Below are positions 1 through 11,870 of a stretch of DNA of 64,000 nucleotides, piece after piece. The DNA is taken from positions 124,001 to 188,000 of the forward strand of contig CP021229.1 of the NCBI GenBank assembly GCA_003999685.1, in the 5' to 3' direction. Position 1 is the stretch's first letter. The number at the start of each line of letters is the position of its first letter. Source of the stretch: Taiwanofungus camphoratus (taxonomy: Eukaryota; Basidiomycota; Agaricomycetes; Polyporales; Taiwanofungaceae). The translations under genes and the position numbers were made by a program. The notes under the pieces are model-generated. The model saw only the letters and a list, made by a program, of their open reading frames with translations. It did not search any database and was not told the DNA's origin.

Positions 1-174
1 ACCTGGCGCCTGTGCGATGGCTTATAAGTCACATGATCCTTGCTGTCTGCACGTCGACTGTACACCCAACAGCGTCGTGCGCAGGAGCACTCTCCCTGGG
101 GAGCTACTACTACGGCGAATGGAGGCACACATTCCACATACACGCTACGCAGCTCCAGACCTTTCAGTATGCTT

Positions 175-713
175 CTACAGAAACCACCACACTGAATCCG
201 CCTCGTTCTGTGTCATAGGCCCCATCTCGAACCGCAGCCGCCGCTCGGGCTTCTTCATCTGCACGAACGTCGACGACGGCACGGGCGTCGGCGGCGTCAC
301 CCGCACCTCGACCCCCACATAGTCCCCACCGTCGGTCTCCAGCTTGAACAGGTGCGGCAGCGGAGGCGAAGCGATGACGTTCAACGTGGAGGCGGCGGGG
401 CGTGTGTTCGCGCGGCCGACTGCGGGTCCCTGGCTGCTGAAGAGACTCTTCAGGGAACGGCGTCGTCTCCCGGGATCCTTCTCGTCGCCGTAGGGTGCCT
501 TTTCCAGGTCGAGCTGATCGGGCGGGCTCCACGCCCGCGCGCGTGTCTTGCTGGCCTCGCGGCGGCGCCAGAGGACGGTGCAGGCCGCGGCGAGCATCGC
601 CAGGAGGACGACAACGACGAGCACGAGGCTCGCTATCGCTGCTGACGGGGCCGTCGTCCGTCAGCCACCATCCGCGTCCAGAGAAAGACCCTCGTACCAG
701 GAGTGAGTTCCAT
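175..713 (-). CDS. small single-pass membrane protein, 160 aa, function unknown
   Basis: Two exons, 698-713 and 175-641, give 483 nt (160 aa plus TAG). The first exon holds only ATG plus 13 nt. The 56-nt intron (donor gtacga, acceptor gtcag) is needed because the second exon meets an upstream in-frame TGA. Joined, residues about 6-30 form one hydrophobic helix (AIASLVLVVVVLLAMLAAAC) followed by basic residues (WRRREASK). This suggests a signal anchor with a cytosolic tail. The rest is polar and proline/arginine-rich, with no domain I recognise. The layout resembles small membrane-anchored proteins of basidiomycetes, but no function can be given. The tiny first exon is the least certain part. 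The 3' end faces the window edge. Confidence 0.6.
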
Positions 714-1304
714 TTTGTTTTCCGCTATCGTGAATATCTGGCTACGGGAAAAAAAAAAAGTGTGTGTGGACGTGAACGCTGAATGGCTGCTCGAAGAAAC
801 GTGTGTCCATGGCTGACGAGCCGTCGCACACCTGGCGCGCATCCGAGGCTGACATTGCAATTCAGACTGAGCAGATCGCAAATGCTGTGCTTGACAATGG
901 GCATCGTTACCCCTCGCAATCATATCATATTTCCCCTCATGTTTCTTGTCACAAGAAACTCATCAAGCCTCGACACGGGAGTAGACAGGTTCCGCAATCG
1001 CTCTGCACCACGGCATGCAGTACAGTTCTATGTATTTCGTCTAGGCCCGGGTCAGATCGATGATACATATGGGTCGATTGCATAGAAATGGGAGACCACA
1101 GTACGCATTATGAGATACGACGCTACAGCGGTAAAAAAATTATATATATAGAAGAATAGACGTATGGCAGCGGCGATCCGGGAAGGAGCACTGGGCAACA
1201 GCTAGTCGCTCCATCCATCCTCGGGGAGACACCGCCAACGCCAACGTCCGTCCAGGCCAGCCAACCCACCCACCCGCCCACACGCATCTGCACCGGGCGG
1301 CAGC
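714..1304. other. intergenic, upstream of the membrane-protein gene and downstream of the ammonium transporter
   Basis: No gene is supported. The stretch has a poly-A run at about 749-761 and a short TA-rich tract at about 1138-1150. Short open frames here lack codon or splice support. Confidence 0.6.
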
Positions 1305-3428
1305 CTAGCCGGCATGGTGGTCGCGCTTCTCGACGTCGCTCCCCTCGACGCTGCTGCTGCTCACCTCGCGCGCCTCGTGCACGGTGTGGCCGTGGACGTG
1401 CTTCGGCTCGCGCCCGCCGGCCGTCGCGGGGACGTCGCCGTGCGTGTGCATGTCGTCGCGGTAGTCGTGGTTCCCCGCGGCGGCGAGGTCGATGCCGACG
1501 TAGTCGTACGCGAACTCGCCCATCTCCGTGTCGTCGATCCCGAGGATCTCCTCTTCCTCCGAGGAGCGCAGCCGCAGGCCGGGGATGTAGTGCATGATCC
1601 AGAGGATGATGGTCTGCGGGCGTGAGCGGCAGTGTCAGTGTCAGTGTCAGTGTCAGTATGGAAAGGCGCGGGTGAACACACGGTCATGACGAAGGAGTAG
1701 CTCATGCCGGAGACCGAGTCGGCGAGCTGGTACCCGAGCTGGATGTAGTGGTGGTCCAGCCAGCCGCCGGGAATGACGGTGATCTTGTCAAAGTTGGCAA
1801 CGCTGGCCTGGGCGAACAAACCGGTGAGGACCTGGGGGAGGCAAAGAGGGGCGCAATCGTGAGATTTCGAAAAAGATGTGCTGGTGTGGATGAATTGGGG
1901 CTTACATTCCCGACGACACCGCCAATAGCGTGGGAAGCGAAGATCTAGGGCCCGGACGTCAATATGCAAGGTGGGGGAGGACTGCGCATGATCGACTTTT
2001 ACGTACATCCAAACAATCGTCATACCCAAAGTAGAATTTGAGTTGTGTGGCGAAGTTGCAGACGGTGCCGGCCATGAACCCGAAGAGAACAGCGGCGGCT
2101 AAGCACAGAAAACAGGGTCACAACGGATACCCAAGCGCGCGGTATGACCACTTACGAGAGCCGACGAAGCCCGAGCCCGGCGTGATTGCTACCAGACCAG
2201 CGATGGCACCTGAGCAGAAACCCACAGCGGACCACTTGCGCTCGAGACGGTAGTCCTGCGCAAATTGCCCGTTAAGACGGAGCAGCACGGGGGGAGAACA
2301 GCGCGTACCCAGCACATCCACGTCAGGCCGCCGACGCTGGCGGCGAGGTTCGTGACGATGCACGCCTGGATGCCGCGGAGGTTCGCGGAGAGCGCGGAGC
2401 CGCCGTTGAACCCGAACCAGCCGAACCAGAGGAAGATGGTGCCGAGCACGACGTACGTCGTGTTGTGCGGCTTGTACGCGAGGCGCTCGGTGCCGTACCC
2501 CCGGCGCTTGCCGAGGTAGATGGAGATGGCGAGCGCGGCGGTGCCGGAGGAGATGTGCACGGGCGTGCCGCCGGCAAAGTCGAGGCCGCCGAGGACGTAC
2601 GCCCAGCCGTTGCTGTTCCAGGTCCAGCACGCGATCGGGTCGTAGACGATGGTGGACCAGACGAAGACGAAGACCATGATGGGCCCGAGACGGGCGCGCT
2701 CGGCGAACGCGCCGATGGCGAGCATGGGGCTGTGGGAGCAGGATAGTTGGCGGCGGGTTTGAAAAGGAAGAGGAAGTGGAAGCGGAGACGTACGTGATGG
2801 CGGCGAACATGAGTTGGAAAACGCAGAAGGCAAGAGAGGGGATACGGGGGCTGCCAATGGAGGGCTTCTCGAGCACACCCTTCAGGCCGAAATAACCTGG
2901 AGCAGCATCGCGGCGAGTGAGAAAAGTGCTTTTGCACGCGCGGCGCACGGTACTCACGGAGGTCGCCAATGTAGCGGTCCGCGGTGTCGCTAAAGGCTAA
3001 AGAGAAACTGTCCGAGGTCCGGGATGAGCTTGCGACCGTTTGCGAGTCAGTATGGATGCGCTCACCCCCAAAAGAACCACTGCATGGGATGTGTAAACAG
3101 CTCAGGCAAAGGTTGCGGTCGGATACGGCGGCACACGACTGACCTGGAAGGAGACGACTGCGAGAGTCATCATGGAGGCCCATATCATGGACAGTGCGTT
3201 CTTGCGACGGAGGAGGCCAGAATAGAAGAAGCCGACGCCGGGAATCATGATCCATACGAGTGCGGTCGAACACAGGACCCAAGCGATGTCTCCGAGGTTG
3301 TAGACGTAGGTTTCGCCGGAATCTGGGTCGTACCAGAGAAGGTCTCCGGCTGTGGATGATGAGTATCGGGCACAGCGGAGCGGGATTGGAGGAGGAGACT
3401 CACAGGCATCGTATGTAACGTTGACCAT
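1305..3428 (-). CDS. ammonium transporter, Amt/Mep/Rh family, 502 aa, 11 exons
   Basis: Moves ammonium across the plasma membrane. Exons in transcript order: 3404-3428, 3144-3349, 3066-3079 (14 nt), 2958-3007, 2794-2896, 2309-2729, 2156-2255, 2007-2098, 1906-1944, 1682-1831, 1305-1613. They sum to 1509 nt, and phases agree at every junction. Family marks: GVGFFYSGLLRRKNALSM near residues 50-67, an LAIGAFAERA segment, the D183 region (GGLDFAGG), the first pore histidine H191 (PVHISSG) and the second at H342 (ASHAIGG). These are the twin-His pore residues of Amt proteins. Multiple hydrophobic segments fit the usual 11 helices. The C-terminal tail is acidic and His-rich (residues about 408-502), as in fungal Mep/Ump proteins. 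All introns are GT-AG and short. The gene looks intact. Confidence 0.93.
1630..1653. repeat. hexanucleotide microsatellite (CAGTGT)4
   Basis: Four perfect CAGTGT units, plus a partial unit, lie inside the last intron of the ammonium transporter gene (1614-1681), so length change would not alter the protein. Confidence 0.85.
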
Positions 3429-3618
3429 GGTGGCTATGGCACGCGCTCGCTGCCGTCGGAGGGGGGAGGAAGGCGGCGGAGGGAGAGGTGTGGTCGTGGA
3501 AGAGAAAAGGGGAAGGAGGAGGAGGAGGAGGGGTAGGAGGAGGGTGCGGAGGTCGGGCGACACTAAAAGGGACGGGGACACGCCAAGGGCGATGGCAAAA
3601 CCGACGGCGCCCCCGCCG

Positions 3619-3650
3619 CTTATCGACCAATGAGAGGACCCGAGTTTATC
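3619..3650 (-). promoter_or_regulatory. paired GATA-type sites and CCAAT box upstream of the ammonium transporter
   Basis: Read on the minus strand, GATAAG lies at 3619-3624 and GATAA at 3646-3650. A CCAAT pentamer (plus strand) lies between them at 3627-3631. They are about 190-220 bp upstream of the transporter ATG. Fungal nitrogen regulators of the AreA/Nit2/Gln3 type bind paired GATAA-core sites, so this arrangement fits nitrogen control of ammonium uptake. Binding is inferred from sequence only. Confidence 0.45.
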
Positions 3651-6069
3651 TGGCCAGGCGTCGCTGCGACTGATGCGATCTCGCCCATCTTGCTCTCTCA
3701 GACAACCGTGAGCAATCTTAATCAGGAACACCCGCGCGCGCCTCCAGGTCACCTCGCCGTCTCGGGCACAGTGCGAGTGCACACAGTTTCGCTGCAGAGG
3801 GGCACACGACTGGCGCGGGCGGATAGTACGATTGCGATCGCACTGCCTCGATCGTCTTCGCCGTTCACAACCAATTTGGCAATGTCTCCGTTCCTGAACC
3901 ATTCCTCCCCCGCACACGACCACTCACACAGGGGCCTGCCATTCCCACTCAGCGGCCATACATTCCCCCGTAAATTTACTTTAAAAATACATCCCTGGCC
4001 TATACTGTAGGTGCCTGACATCTGCCACCTATGTTACATCTTTCACGAGCAGATCATGTACCTATTTGTTATTCTGCACTCGTCCCCTACTCGCCGTTGA
4101 CGACCGTAGCCTAGGCTGAGGATCCGAGTGCCGCACTCCGAGGCAGCTGGGATCGCAGGATAGCACACCGGCCAGTCTTCTCGCCGGTGCGTCTCAATCC
4201 GTCCGCTAGCATTACTCGCGTCGACGACTCGGTCACCGGGTCCACGCTCGTGCCAGAGTGTCAAGTCTGCGTGCTGAAACGTCGAAACCGCACTGCCGTA
4301 ACCGTCTGCGCTGGCAGCGTGGTGTCCCAGCCCACGCCGCAGCAGGACGCGCGACTGGTGTATACGGCCGACAAAGACCGCGGCAAGGTACATCGCGCTC
4401 CTCGGCAATGATAGTTGTCGTTGGCAGCGAGGACTGAAAGAGATAGGAAGAACCCATCGTCTCCTTCAGGTAGATCACATTACGTTCCGCGTCGCGCGCT
4501 GGGGAAGACGCCTTCCATCGAACGTCCGGCGGTGTCATGCGCCGTGCAGCAGCAGGATCAATGCAGAATGCAAAAAAATAAGCAAACGGAAAATATACAC
4601 AGCACGGCATGCCGCATCACCGAGGTGACCGGTGCCACATGCAGACGCAGCACCGTCCGATCGCGAGCGCAGAGCGATGCGAGCAAGCAGATGTCGCAGT
4701 CGGACAAACCGCCGTCGTATCTCGTCGCCCAAACCCGCTGAAAGCCCTCTCGGTCCTGATAACCTAATCGATCGTCTCCGAGGTCTGCGAAAACATTTCG
4801 ACGTTTAGCCTGGCGAACGCCACACGTCTCGGGGCCGCTGAAGAGACCAATTCCAGTCCGAAGCGTGCGGGCGCGAGATAGCGAGAGCCGTTCAGCCATA
4901 GGAGAGCGCAGGCGGCAACCAAGTCTCGCCGAGACTGGACTTGCACAGGAGGCGGATCCGCGGGTGTCGGGACATCACGGAGGTCACGAGGACACAGGTC
5001 CAACACTCAGCCCGAGGTCTAACGAAGAGCGACTAGCTACACCGCCAACCCAATTAAATATTTGTGAAATATTTGAGCCTGCGTGTCTGAGTTTCGTTAG
5101 TCACAGTGTCTCAGTGAGACTCGAAGGATCTCAAATGGATATGAACGTTCAACGGTCTTTCAAACGTGGATACCGACATTTGCCGAAGTTAGTTTTTGCA
5201 GGCTAACGAGATGCATCATGGGATGCTCATTCTGACCTTAGTCTGATGACTCCGAGATATTGCTGGGGTAGATCTCTCTTTGCTGTCAAGGTGTAGGGCC
5301 TCTAGAATGATCTCACAGCTCCAGCCTCAGCACGACATCTGATCTATTCTGGTTTGTCCCAGCCATACCTGAGACAGTTCGTCACTCAACAAAACATAGA
5401 GCTTCATGAATTTATTTGTTATGTAGTGTAGTAGTATTATGTCCCTTATTCATAAATGAACATGCGTAGGGTGAACGAAAGCCTTAGTTCGAATCCAAGG
5501 CAGTGCATTTCTCTGTGGTGATAAAGTAATCAATTAAATTAAGCATCAATTAGTAACAGTAACACAACAATGAGTAACATTGAGCGATAAACCAATGACC
5601 GCGCTGAGTAGCAGGCAGTTATAATGAATGCGAGTCAATATTTTATTTTGTGCCTGAGGGTTATTGGCATCTCCAGGATCTCACCCTAAGTGTTTGACAA
5701 TTGTCTGGTTTACTATCTCTCAGATGTGCCATATACATGTTGGCAAGACAATGACTCAAATCGGAATAATTTGATTGTAGAATAGGATATCTGTGTGACA
5801 TTAGCTGATGCAGATTTGAGCCGGACACCATATCCTCATTGAGTGGCCTCTTCAATCTCAAATTGTTATTAATTTGGGTCTGTGATGTAGTTGATAAAGA
5901 GTGCCAATTCCATAACTCCGGGCCTACTGAGCCGTGAAAATGCGAAACGTGCCTTGTGAGAACAAGACTGCCGGATGCGGGAGGTTACTGCTGTCTTAGG
6001 CCCGACCTGCCCTGGAGCTCCCAGAAAGGCCATCCGATTGCCATATCGGGAAAACATTTTTTCAAAGAC
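3651..6069. other. intergenic; GC-rich to about 5.04 kb, then AT-rich
   Basis: About 3430-3620 is a pyrimidine-rich 5' leader/promoter region of the ammonium transporter (minus strand). From 4.1 to 5.0 kb the sequence is GC-rich, with overlapping open frames on both strands, but none shows family motifs or linked splice sites. From about 5.04 kb it turns AT-rich with no open frame worth calling. No RNA gene or repeat was recognised. Confidence 0.5.
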
Positions 6070-6706
6070 ATGGCACCAAAGGAGGAGCCCCGCGAAGCCG
6101 TGCTGCCTCCAGCACCCGCCCCGTCTGCGCCAAACAAGCCTCCAGCCAAGTCTGCGGCGAACACAAAGGGCCGCGACGACGCACTCAAGACCATCGCGAC
6201 CGCGCGCCGCGCGACCGCCTGGCAGATCCACCGCTGGCCGCTCGAGAAACGGATCGTGCACGAACGCACACGCGTGCATCTGCCGCGGACGTACCTCGGG
6301 ACGGACGGCGAGGACGTCCGGGCCGTGCATGCAGGCGCGGACCTGAACCAGTTCGTGCACAGGCACTACCTCGCGCCGGTCGAGCGGGCGCAGCTGGGGC
6401 GGACAAACTTTGTCACGGCGGACACGGTCGTCGCGCGCAGGCGAGTGCTGCTCCGTTCTCGTTCTCGTTCTCTGCTCGTGCGGTCTGACGCCCGTTGCGA
6501 GCCGCGGCGGTCGGGGGTGGTTTCGATGCAGGCACGAGTATCTGGGCCCCGACCCGCGTGTTGCGGGGTACTTCCTTGACGTGGACGGCGACGCGCACAT
6601 CAAGTGGTGGGATGCGTTTTTGCAGGATCAGTGGATGGACAGGCAGAAATGGGCGTTCGATGTGAGACTGGACGAAGATGGGAACTGGGTCGAAAAGGAC
6701 GACTAG
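6070..6706 (+). CDS. hypothetical protein, 181 aa, two exons with a GC-AG intron
   Basis: Exons 6070-6440 and 6532-6706 give 546 nt, ending in GAC GAC TAG. The ATG context is AAAGACATGGCACC. The frames only join if the intron begins with GC (exon ...CGCAG, intron GCGAGT) and ends in ATGCAG; this yields ...ARRHEYLGPDPRV across the junction. The protein starts with a Pro/Ala-rich stretch (about residues 1-35), then a basic helix-like part (RRATAWQIHRWPLEKR), and ends with a Trp/Asp-rich acidic segment (WWDAFLQDQWMDRQKWAF). No domain is recognised. Codon use and the charged, ordered C-terminus support a real gene. Confidence 0.6.
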
Positions 6707-8323
6707 ACCGTGAGTGTCCTGCCTCCTGAAGACACATGCGCGCGAATTTGCACAGTCAGGCAGGGGGAGGGAGCTGTGGACCGTCGAGGTCTACTATGAT
6801 ATTGCGCGTGAGTTGGAAAATTCACTCTCGCAGTATGCTAACCCGCTCCAGGCTGCTACTTGCAGTGTTCTACGCCCAGGACGTGATACAAGCAGAGATA
6901 GTAGTAGGTTGTAGAGCGCTGGTGCCATGGAACATTGCAATGTAAACACCAATGACGTATTATGGTCATCTGGCACACGAGCCTGAAGCTTGAAAGCTCG
7001 AAGGTTGGCGACCGCAGCCGTCATTGGTGTGCACGAGACCAGGCTTCTATTGAACCTCATACACTCTCTTTTGCATGTTTCTTTTTTGAAGTGCTAGAAT
7101 CGAATTCGATATAAGCACGGGGAGTTTACGTTCTTCGATGGCTCTTGTCAGTAACCCACTCGAAATCCAACGTCCAAGTCCTTATGTAAAAAGGACGACT
7201 GCAAGGTAGTTCGCTCAAATAGGAAACTTCTTTGTCAGAACGTTGACTGCCCAGTTGTAACGTTGAAGTCGCATGACTGCAGAATTTGATGAAATGATCC
7301 TAGGTCCGTAGGCGAAGTGTTCAATTTCAAGTCCCACGTTGAAAAAGGCGTTACGTTGGGAGATCCCATGACTCCATAGACGAAAGGATTCAATACAAAT
7401 GAGCCACGTTTGTTTTAGACAAGTTGGCATAAAGCCCCTCTGTTGAAGAGCTGCAGCCGCACTCGGACGCTCCTTATGCTCAGAGGAGTGACTCCGTCGT
7501 CAGAACGGACACTCGCCGCCAACTGACCGCCCAAACAAATCGTGAATCGGTTCGTGCAGGTACCCACACGTTCAAGACGCGCACCTTGCTTCGCCTGCTG
7601 GAGTTCATATCACTCAGCCTATCTTTGCTATCTGATGTCGATGTTTCATACCTGCCTCGTACTCTGTGTTTGTGCTGCGGCAGCCTGCTTGAATGGCGAC
7701 AAGGGATCCATCTAGTTGAACGCAGGGCAAGCCGACTAATTTTGACAGCAATTGTCATGCAGGAACAGAGACCTGTTCTCCAAAAACGCTATAACTTGGG
7801 GATCAGTGTCGAGTGATAATACGATGCTGCAGCCTGTAGCTGTCGGATAGGGGGTTTTTAATCTTAGTGAGTGCGCCCTTATTTTGTATTGAGGCCGCAG
7901 AGATGAACGTAATTGCTGAACACGAATCTGCCCGTAGATCATCTTGGTAAAAGTAGAGCGTGATGCACGACTCGGAACAGCAGTGGGACCATCTTCACAG
8001 CTTCACAACTTCCACAGGTTCGTCCCTTTGCAATCGCGCAAGCAGCACAATCACGTGATGCGAGGCTCCGATCTGAGGCGGATGAGCGGAATGGAACGGA
8101 ACGCTGGCGCGAAGTTGCGTGATTGGTGCCATGGTACTTAAGGTGCTCTCATATCTAGGTTAGGGCTAGGCAGTAGCTAGTCGTTGGCAACTCCCCACTT
8201 TGGGTGACTCGAGCTCCTCAAGACCGTAATAAACGACCACCATCCTTAGACTCTAGAGGTCAGTCTTTTCCTTTCTGCTATCATCGACTGCTCAGCGCGT
8301 TTCTTCCAGTTTTTCTTACCATC
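6707..8323. other. intergenic region before F-box-like gene 1
   Basis: About 1.6 kb without a supportable gene. Short open frames on both strands have no recognisable domain and no linked splice sites. The last 200 bp serve as 5' leader/promoter of the next gene. Confidence 0.5.
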
Positions 8324-9567
8324 ATGAGCCTCCTGTCGCTCAATTACGATGTGCTGGCGCTGATATTGGCACTTGTGTCCCCTCGTGATGCTAGCCAGCT
8401 TGCCTGCACATGCCGCCGTGCTTACGAAGTTGCCATGCCTCGTTTCCTGTCCGACGTCACTCTTGGAGGCGTATTCCATAAATCCGATACCAGCGCAGCC
8501 CTTCAACTATCAAAATTCTGCAAATTCATGCTTGCTGGCGTGCCAGAACGCCTTTTTAGCCTCCAGCGCCTCGAGGTCAGGCGCGATGCCGTTAGACGCA
8601 GGGTCTGCGGCAGCTGGATCGTCGATGCGTCGTGTGTCGCCCTCCTCACTGAGGTTATGTCCAAAGCAATATATCTACAAAAAATCACCGTTTGGGGATT
8701 CGACGCGCTTTTCACGGCTCACCCTCCCATTGTTGACGCGCTAGCCAGTCTCCCTTTTCTGCGTTCAGTTTGCTTGGGTGGGGACATACCGTCAATACCG
8801 ACTCTCGCACGTGCATTCCCCAATATTAGTTCGCTGCAGCTCGTAGATGGCGGAGGGTCCTGTGGCCCTGACTGGGACATGCAGAGTACTACTTCTTCCT
8901 GGCCGAGCCTGGACCACGTTGATACAGGCCATCCTATTCTCCCTCTCGCGTGCCCTGTGCGCCGTGTCGACCTTCGCAATCCCCTTTATCCGGATGAATT
9001 CGTGCTCTTGAACGCTCTTCAGTTCATTCAATGCACGCAACCTGCGGTCCTTTCTCTTGTGGTCGATGCATCGTTGATCGATGCGGACTTCTGTTCACGC
9101 CTCAAGGACGTAAACCCGGACCTCAGGTTTCTCAGTATCGTCCTCCACGGCTCTGCTTCGGTGTCTGCAGTGACTTCATGGATGGTACGCCTCCTCTTTC
9201 ACATATTCACGTCCATACATGTTCAATTTCATACTTTCTCCAGACGCGCGTCGCTCATGCTCTCACTTCCCTCCCTCTGCTCGGACTCACGTTTTGTGGC
9301 GCCGGCTCATCAGTACCGGCACACGACCATCCTGACGCCAAGGTACCCGCCTTGAGCATAGTGGCACGTGCAGTTGCGGAAGCCGTGCCGTCGCTTCAGT
9401 ATGTTGGTCTGCAGCCGCTCAGGCAGAGTACACATAGCACGTGCGACCTCGAATGGTTTCGCGCCGTTCCACGCTTCGGCGGCAAGGCACGTCAGGTTGA
9501 AGCCCTATCTTTCACGGAGGGAGCCTCCACCCAACGCATGCTACAGGCCCTCGATATATACGATTGA
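8324..9567 (+). CDS. F-box-like protein, paralogue 1, 394 aa
   Basis: Exons 8324-9184 and 9244-9567, with a 59-nt phase-0 intron. The N-terminus (MSLLSLNYDVLALILALVSP, then a CTCRRAYEVAMPRFL segment) looks like the degenerate F-box that opens many Agaricomycete LRR-type proteins. The remaining 330 residues have irregular leucine-rich spacing. F-box proteins are substrate adaptors of SCF ubiquitin ligases, so that role is inferred. The start is chosen because the same MxLLxLNYDVL beginning opens paralogue 3. Paralogues 2 and 3 share the layout and the intron site, which directly follows a Trp-Met pair. Intact, ending in TGA. Confidence 0.75.
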
Positions 9568-10189
9568 TGATGGATGCCGTGCGGAGTGTCAAGCAGACAT
9601 TCAAATAAGACATCCAAGACTTTGCTTTGACGTATCTGCTGTTCATGTTGGTCTTCCAATTCGTGCTCATAGTCACCATCAGTTTTAGATGAGATGCATC
9701 GACTGACTATACGATATTCATGGTCTGTATTTGGTTCTCCCCTTTGTTGGTAAATTATTCGGAACTCAGTTCCTGTTCCATGTGGTCCTATTGCTGTCTT
9801 CATATGGTCCGACATAATACTTAATAGGATCGTTTAGATATATGTATACCGAAGTTTTGGCCGTACAGTACACAACCTTCGTCTTGGATTCTTCAGATTG
9901 TCATAAAAAAATGGATCCTGCTGATTTGCTCTTTGCCAACCCTCGACTTCATTCTGCCATCTGCCAGGGTGGGCCAGTGACATATTCAATTTTGCTCACG
10001 ACACTATCAATACTGCAAGCCCATCTATTTATTTCGACTGTCTAAGACAACTTCAACGTTTGATTTATGGGATGTTGGTGGAACAAGATTGAGGACGAAT
10101 ATCAACGCTGCAGTGATGGTTGCGTTACAGCAGGTGCTGCACATGTCCAACAAGTCCACTGTGTGCTTGCTACAGTATATTGCACAGAC
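9568..10189. other. intergenic between convergent genes
   Basis: 622 bp between the end of F-box-like gene 1 (plus) and the end of the aldolase gene (minus). It should hold both 3' UTRs. No additional gene is seen. Confidence 0.6.
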
Positions 10190-11453
10190 CTAATAACCAA
10201 AGCCCTTCTCCCCCACCGCCTCGCCGGCAGCAATTGCTAAGCTATGAGCCAATCCTTGGGCCATAGCGCCGCTATCGGAAGTGACGTTAATCTGTATTTC
10301 AACAAGATGCGTAGTAAGTAATTAGACCGTACACTGTGACCGACGACAGTTTGATACGAAATCATGCTTTACATGACCAAACCGCGGCATATGGGGAGTT
10401 CTCCGAGGAACCGTTTTGGTACAGTCACAAACATGCAAACGCGCCCCCTCTGTGCGCTACGAATGGACAGGAACGACGCACCATGTCAAATCCTTCCTTG
10501 GCACGCTTGGCTGATTGGGATCCAGAGGTGCAGTATATTGCGCTGGAAAAGGTAAAAGTGAATGTGATTGGACTCATAGTAACAAAATCATCGGACAGAA
10601 AGAAATGAAGTCAAGCTTGGAATATATCTTGTGCCCAAAAGATATCATCATGACGAGCTCACCATTTCTTGCCCTTGGCATGGGCTTTGCGGAGAATGTC
10701 TTGTATGAGCACCTCAACATTTGGGTGAGGATCCGGTGATGGCGCAGGATAACCGTGAGAGAGAGAAAGATCGAAGGGCCCGATGAAAACACCATCTAAA
10801 CACAAGTTACGATGAGCATCGCCTCGTCATCATGTCATACAAAAGCCCTACCCAACCCATCAACGTCAAGGATCTGCTCCAAATTCTGCACACCTTCGCG
10901 AGTCTCGATTTGCACGAGGACGAGCACATGATCGTTGGCAGTAGTCAAGTATTCCGCTGCAGAGATGCCCCAAATAGCTTGTGTGAAAGGGCTGCCAAAG
11001 CCGCGTATCCCCTTCGGAGGAAAGCGCGCAGCAGCGACAACAGATGCAGCCTGGGCTGCGGTCGATACCTTACATCCCAGTATAAGGTCAGATTCTGACG
11101 ATGTCCAGAGTGATAGGGTCAGATCGTACCATAGGCACCAAGACACCCCGCGCTCCAGCATCAAGCACGTATTTGATCTGCCAGCTTGCACTGCCGTCAG
11201 CGCATGCACCAGTGGCTGGGATCCGCACGATAGTGCTTGGTGCATTGCTGCTCAGAACAGCGATGGCTTGGATCGACTCTCCAGCACCGGGCTGCAGGGA
11301 CGTCATGCCATGCTCACAGTCTATGAGAAGCCAAGAGAGGTGCGGGGAAGCAAGTGCGGCCGTACGTGCATTGAATGTTCCTGGGAGGGTGATCCATGCA
11401 CCGAAAGCTGGCTTGGATGCGCGAAACGCTTGGAGGAGAGGATGAGAACTCAT
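10190..11453 (-). CDS. HpcH/HpaI-type class II aldolase, 278 aa, five exons
   Basis: Exons: 11130-11453, 10852-11068, 10663-10795, 10482-10542, 10190-10291, totalling 837 nt with consistent phases. Family: HpcH/HpaI aldolase/citrate-lyase superfamily, which performs metal-dependent retro-aldol cleavage of 2-oxo acids to pyruvate. Visible marks: the catalytic region LLIDCEHG (E47-H48), an Arg-containing strand at R77 (TIVRIPA), RGVLVPM (102-108), the IRGFGSPF segment, metal ligand E163 in QIETREG, and metal ligand D189 in GVFIGPFDLS. The chain ends NVTSDSGAM...GFGY. The length matches the family. The substrate cannot be told from sequence. The gene is intact and lies tail-to-tail with F-box-like gene 1. 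Confidence 0.9.
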
Positions 11454-11656
11454 GATAACGATGTGTGCGGCCTGTAGGAAGCCCGAACGTACTTTTATGT
11501 ATGCTCCCTTACGGGATATCCTGCATGATGAGACCGGAAAGGGCCTCCGTCGTGGACCCGTTGTCGGCGGCGAAGTAGAGCACTGTATAGTCAAGAGGTC
11601 AGCGGTGGGCACCTCCCGGCCCGGAACACTGTTCCTAACCCTGACGACACATTACT

Positions 11657-11870
11657 CTCTGTAAAAAAGCATAGTCAATGTTGGTGCAAAAATTGCAGGG
11701 CAGTCATGTACTAGTCGCACAGGCTGATTACAGGTTGACTGGTGTGCGATTGTCCTGTGACTGACTGCTCCATAGTCAGCCACCGAAAGGCAAGAAATTG
11801 GACTAGGTGGTCAAGTTATGCAATTTTGGTACCAGAAAGCGACTAACGCCGACCTTCATTTTTTACAGAG
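11657..11870. mobile_element. MITE-like inverted-repeat element, copy 1
   Basis: 214 bp with ends CTCTGTAAAAAA and TTTTTTACAGAG. The inner terminal sequence (AGCATAGTCAA) resembles that of the copy at 29118, and the interior contains the same kind of GACTA/TAGTC repeats. No coding capacity. A target-site duplication is not clear. The transposase family is unknown. Confidence 0.65.

Noticed and set aside
4043-5006. Overlapping 70-125 codon frames suggesting a GC-rich gene at 4.0-5.0 kb
   Set aside because: No domain, no consistent splice chain and no start/stop logic; frames on both strands are equally open.
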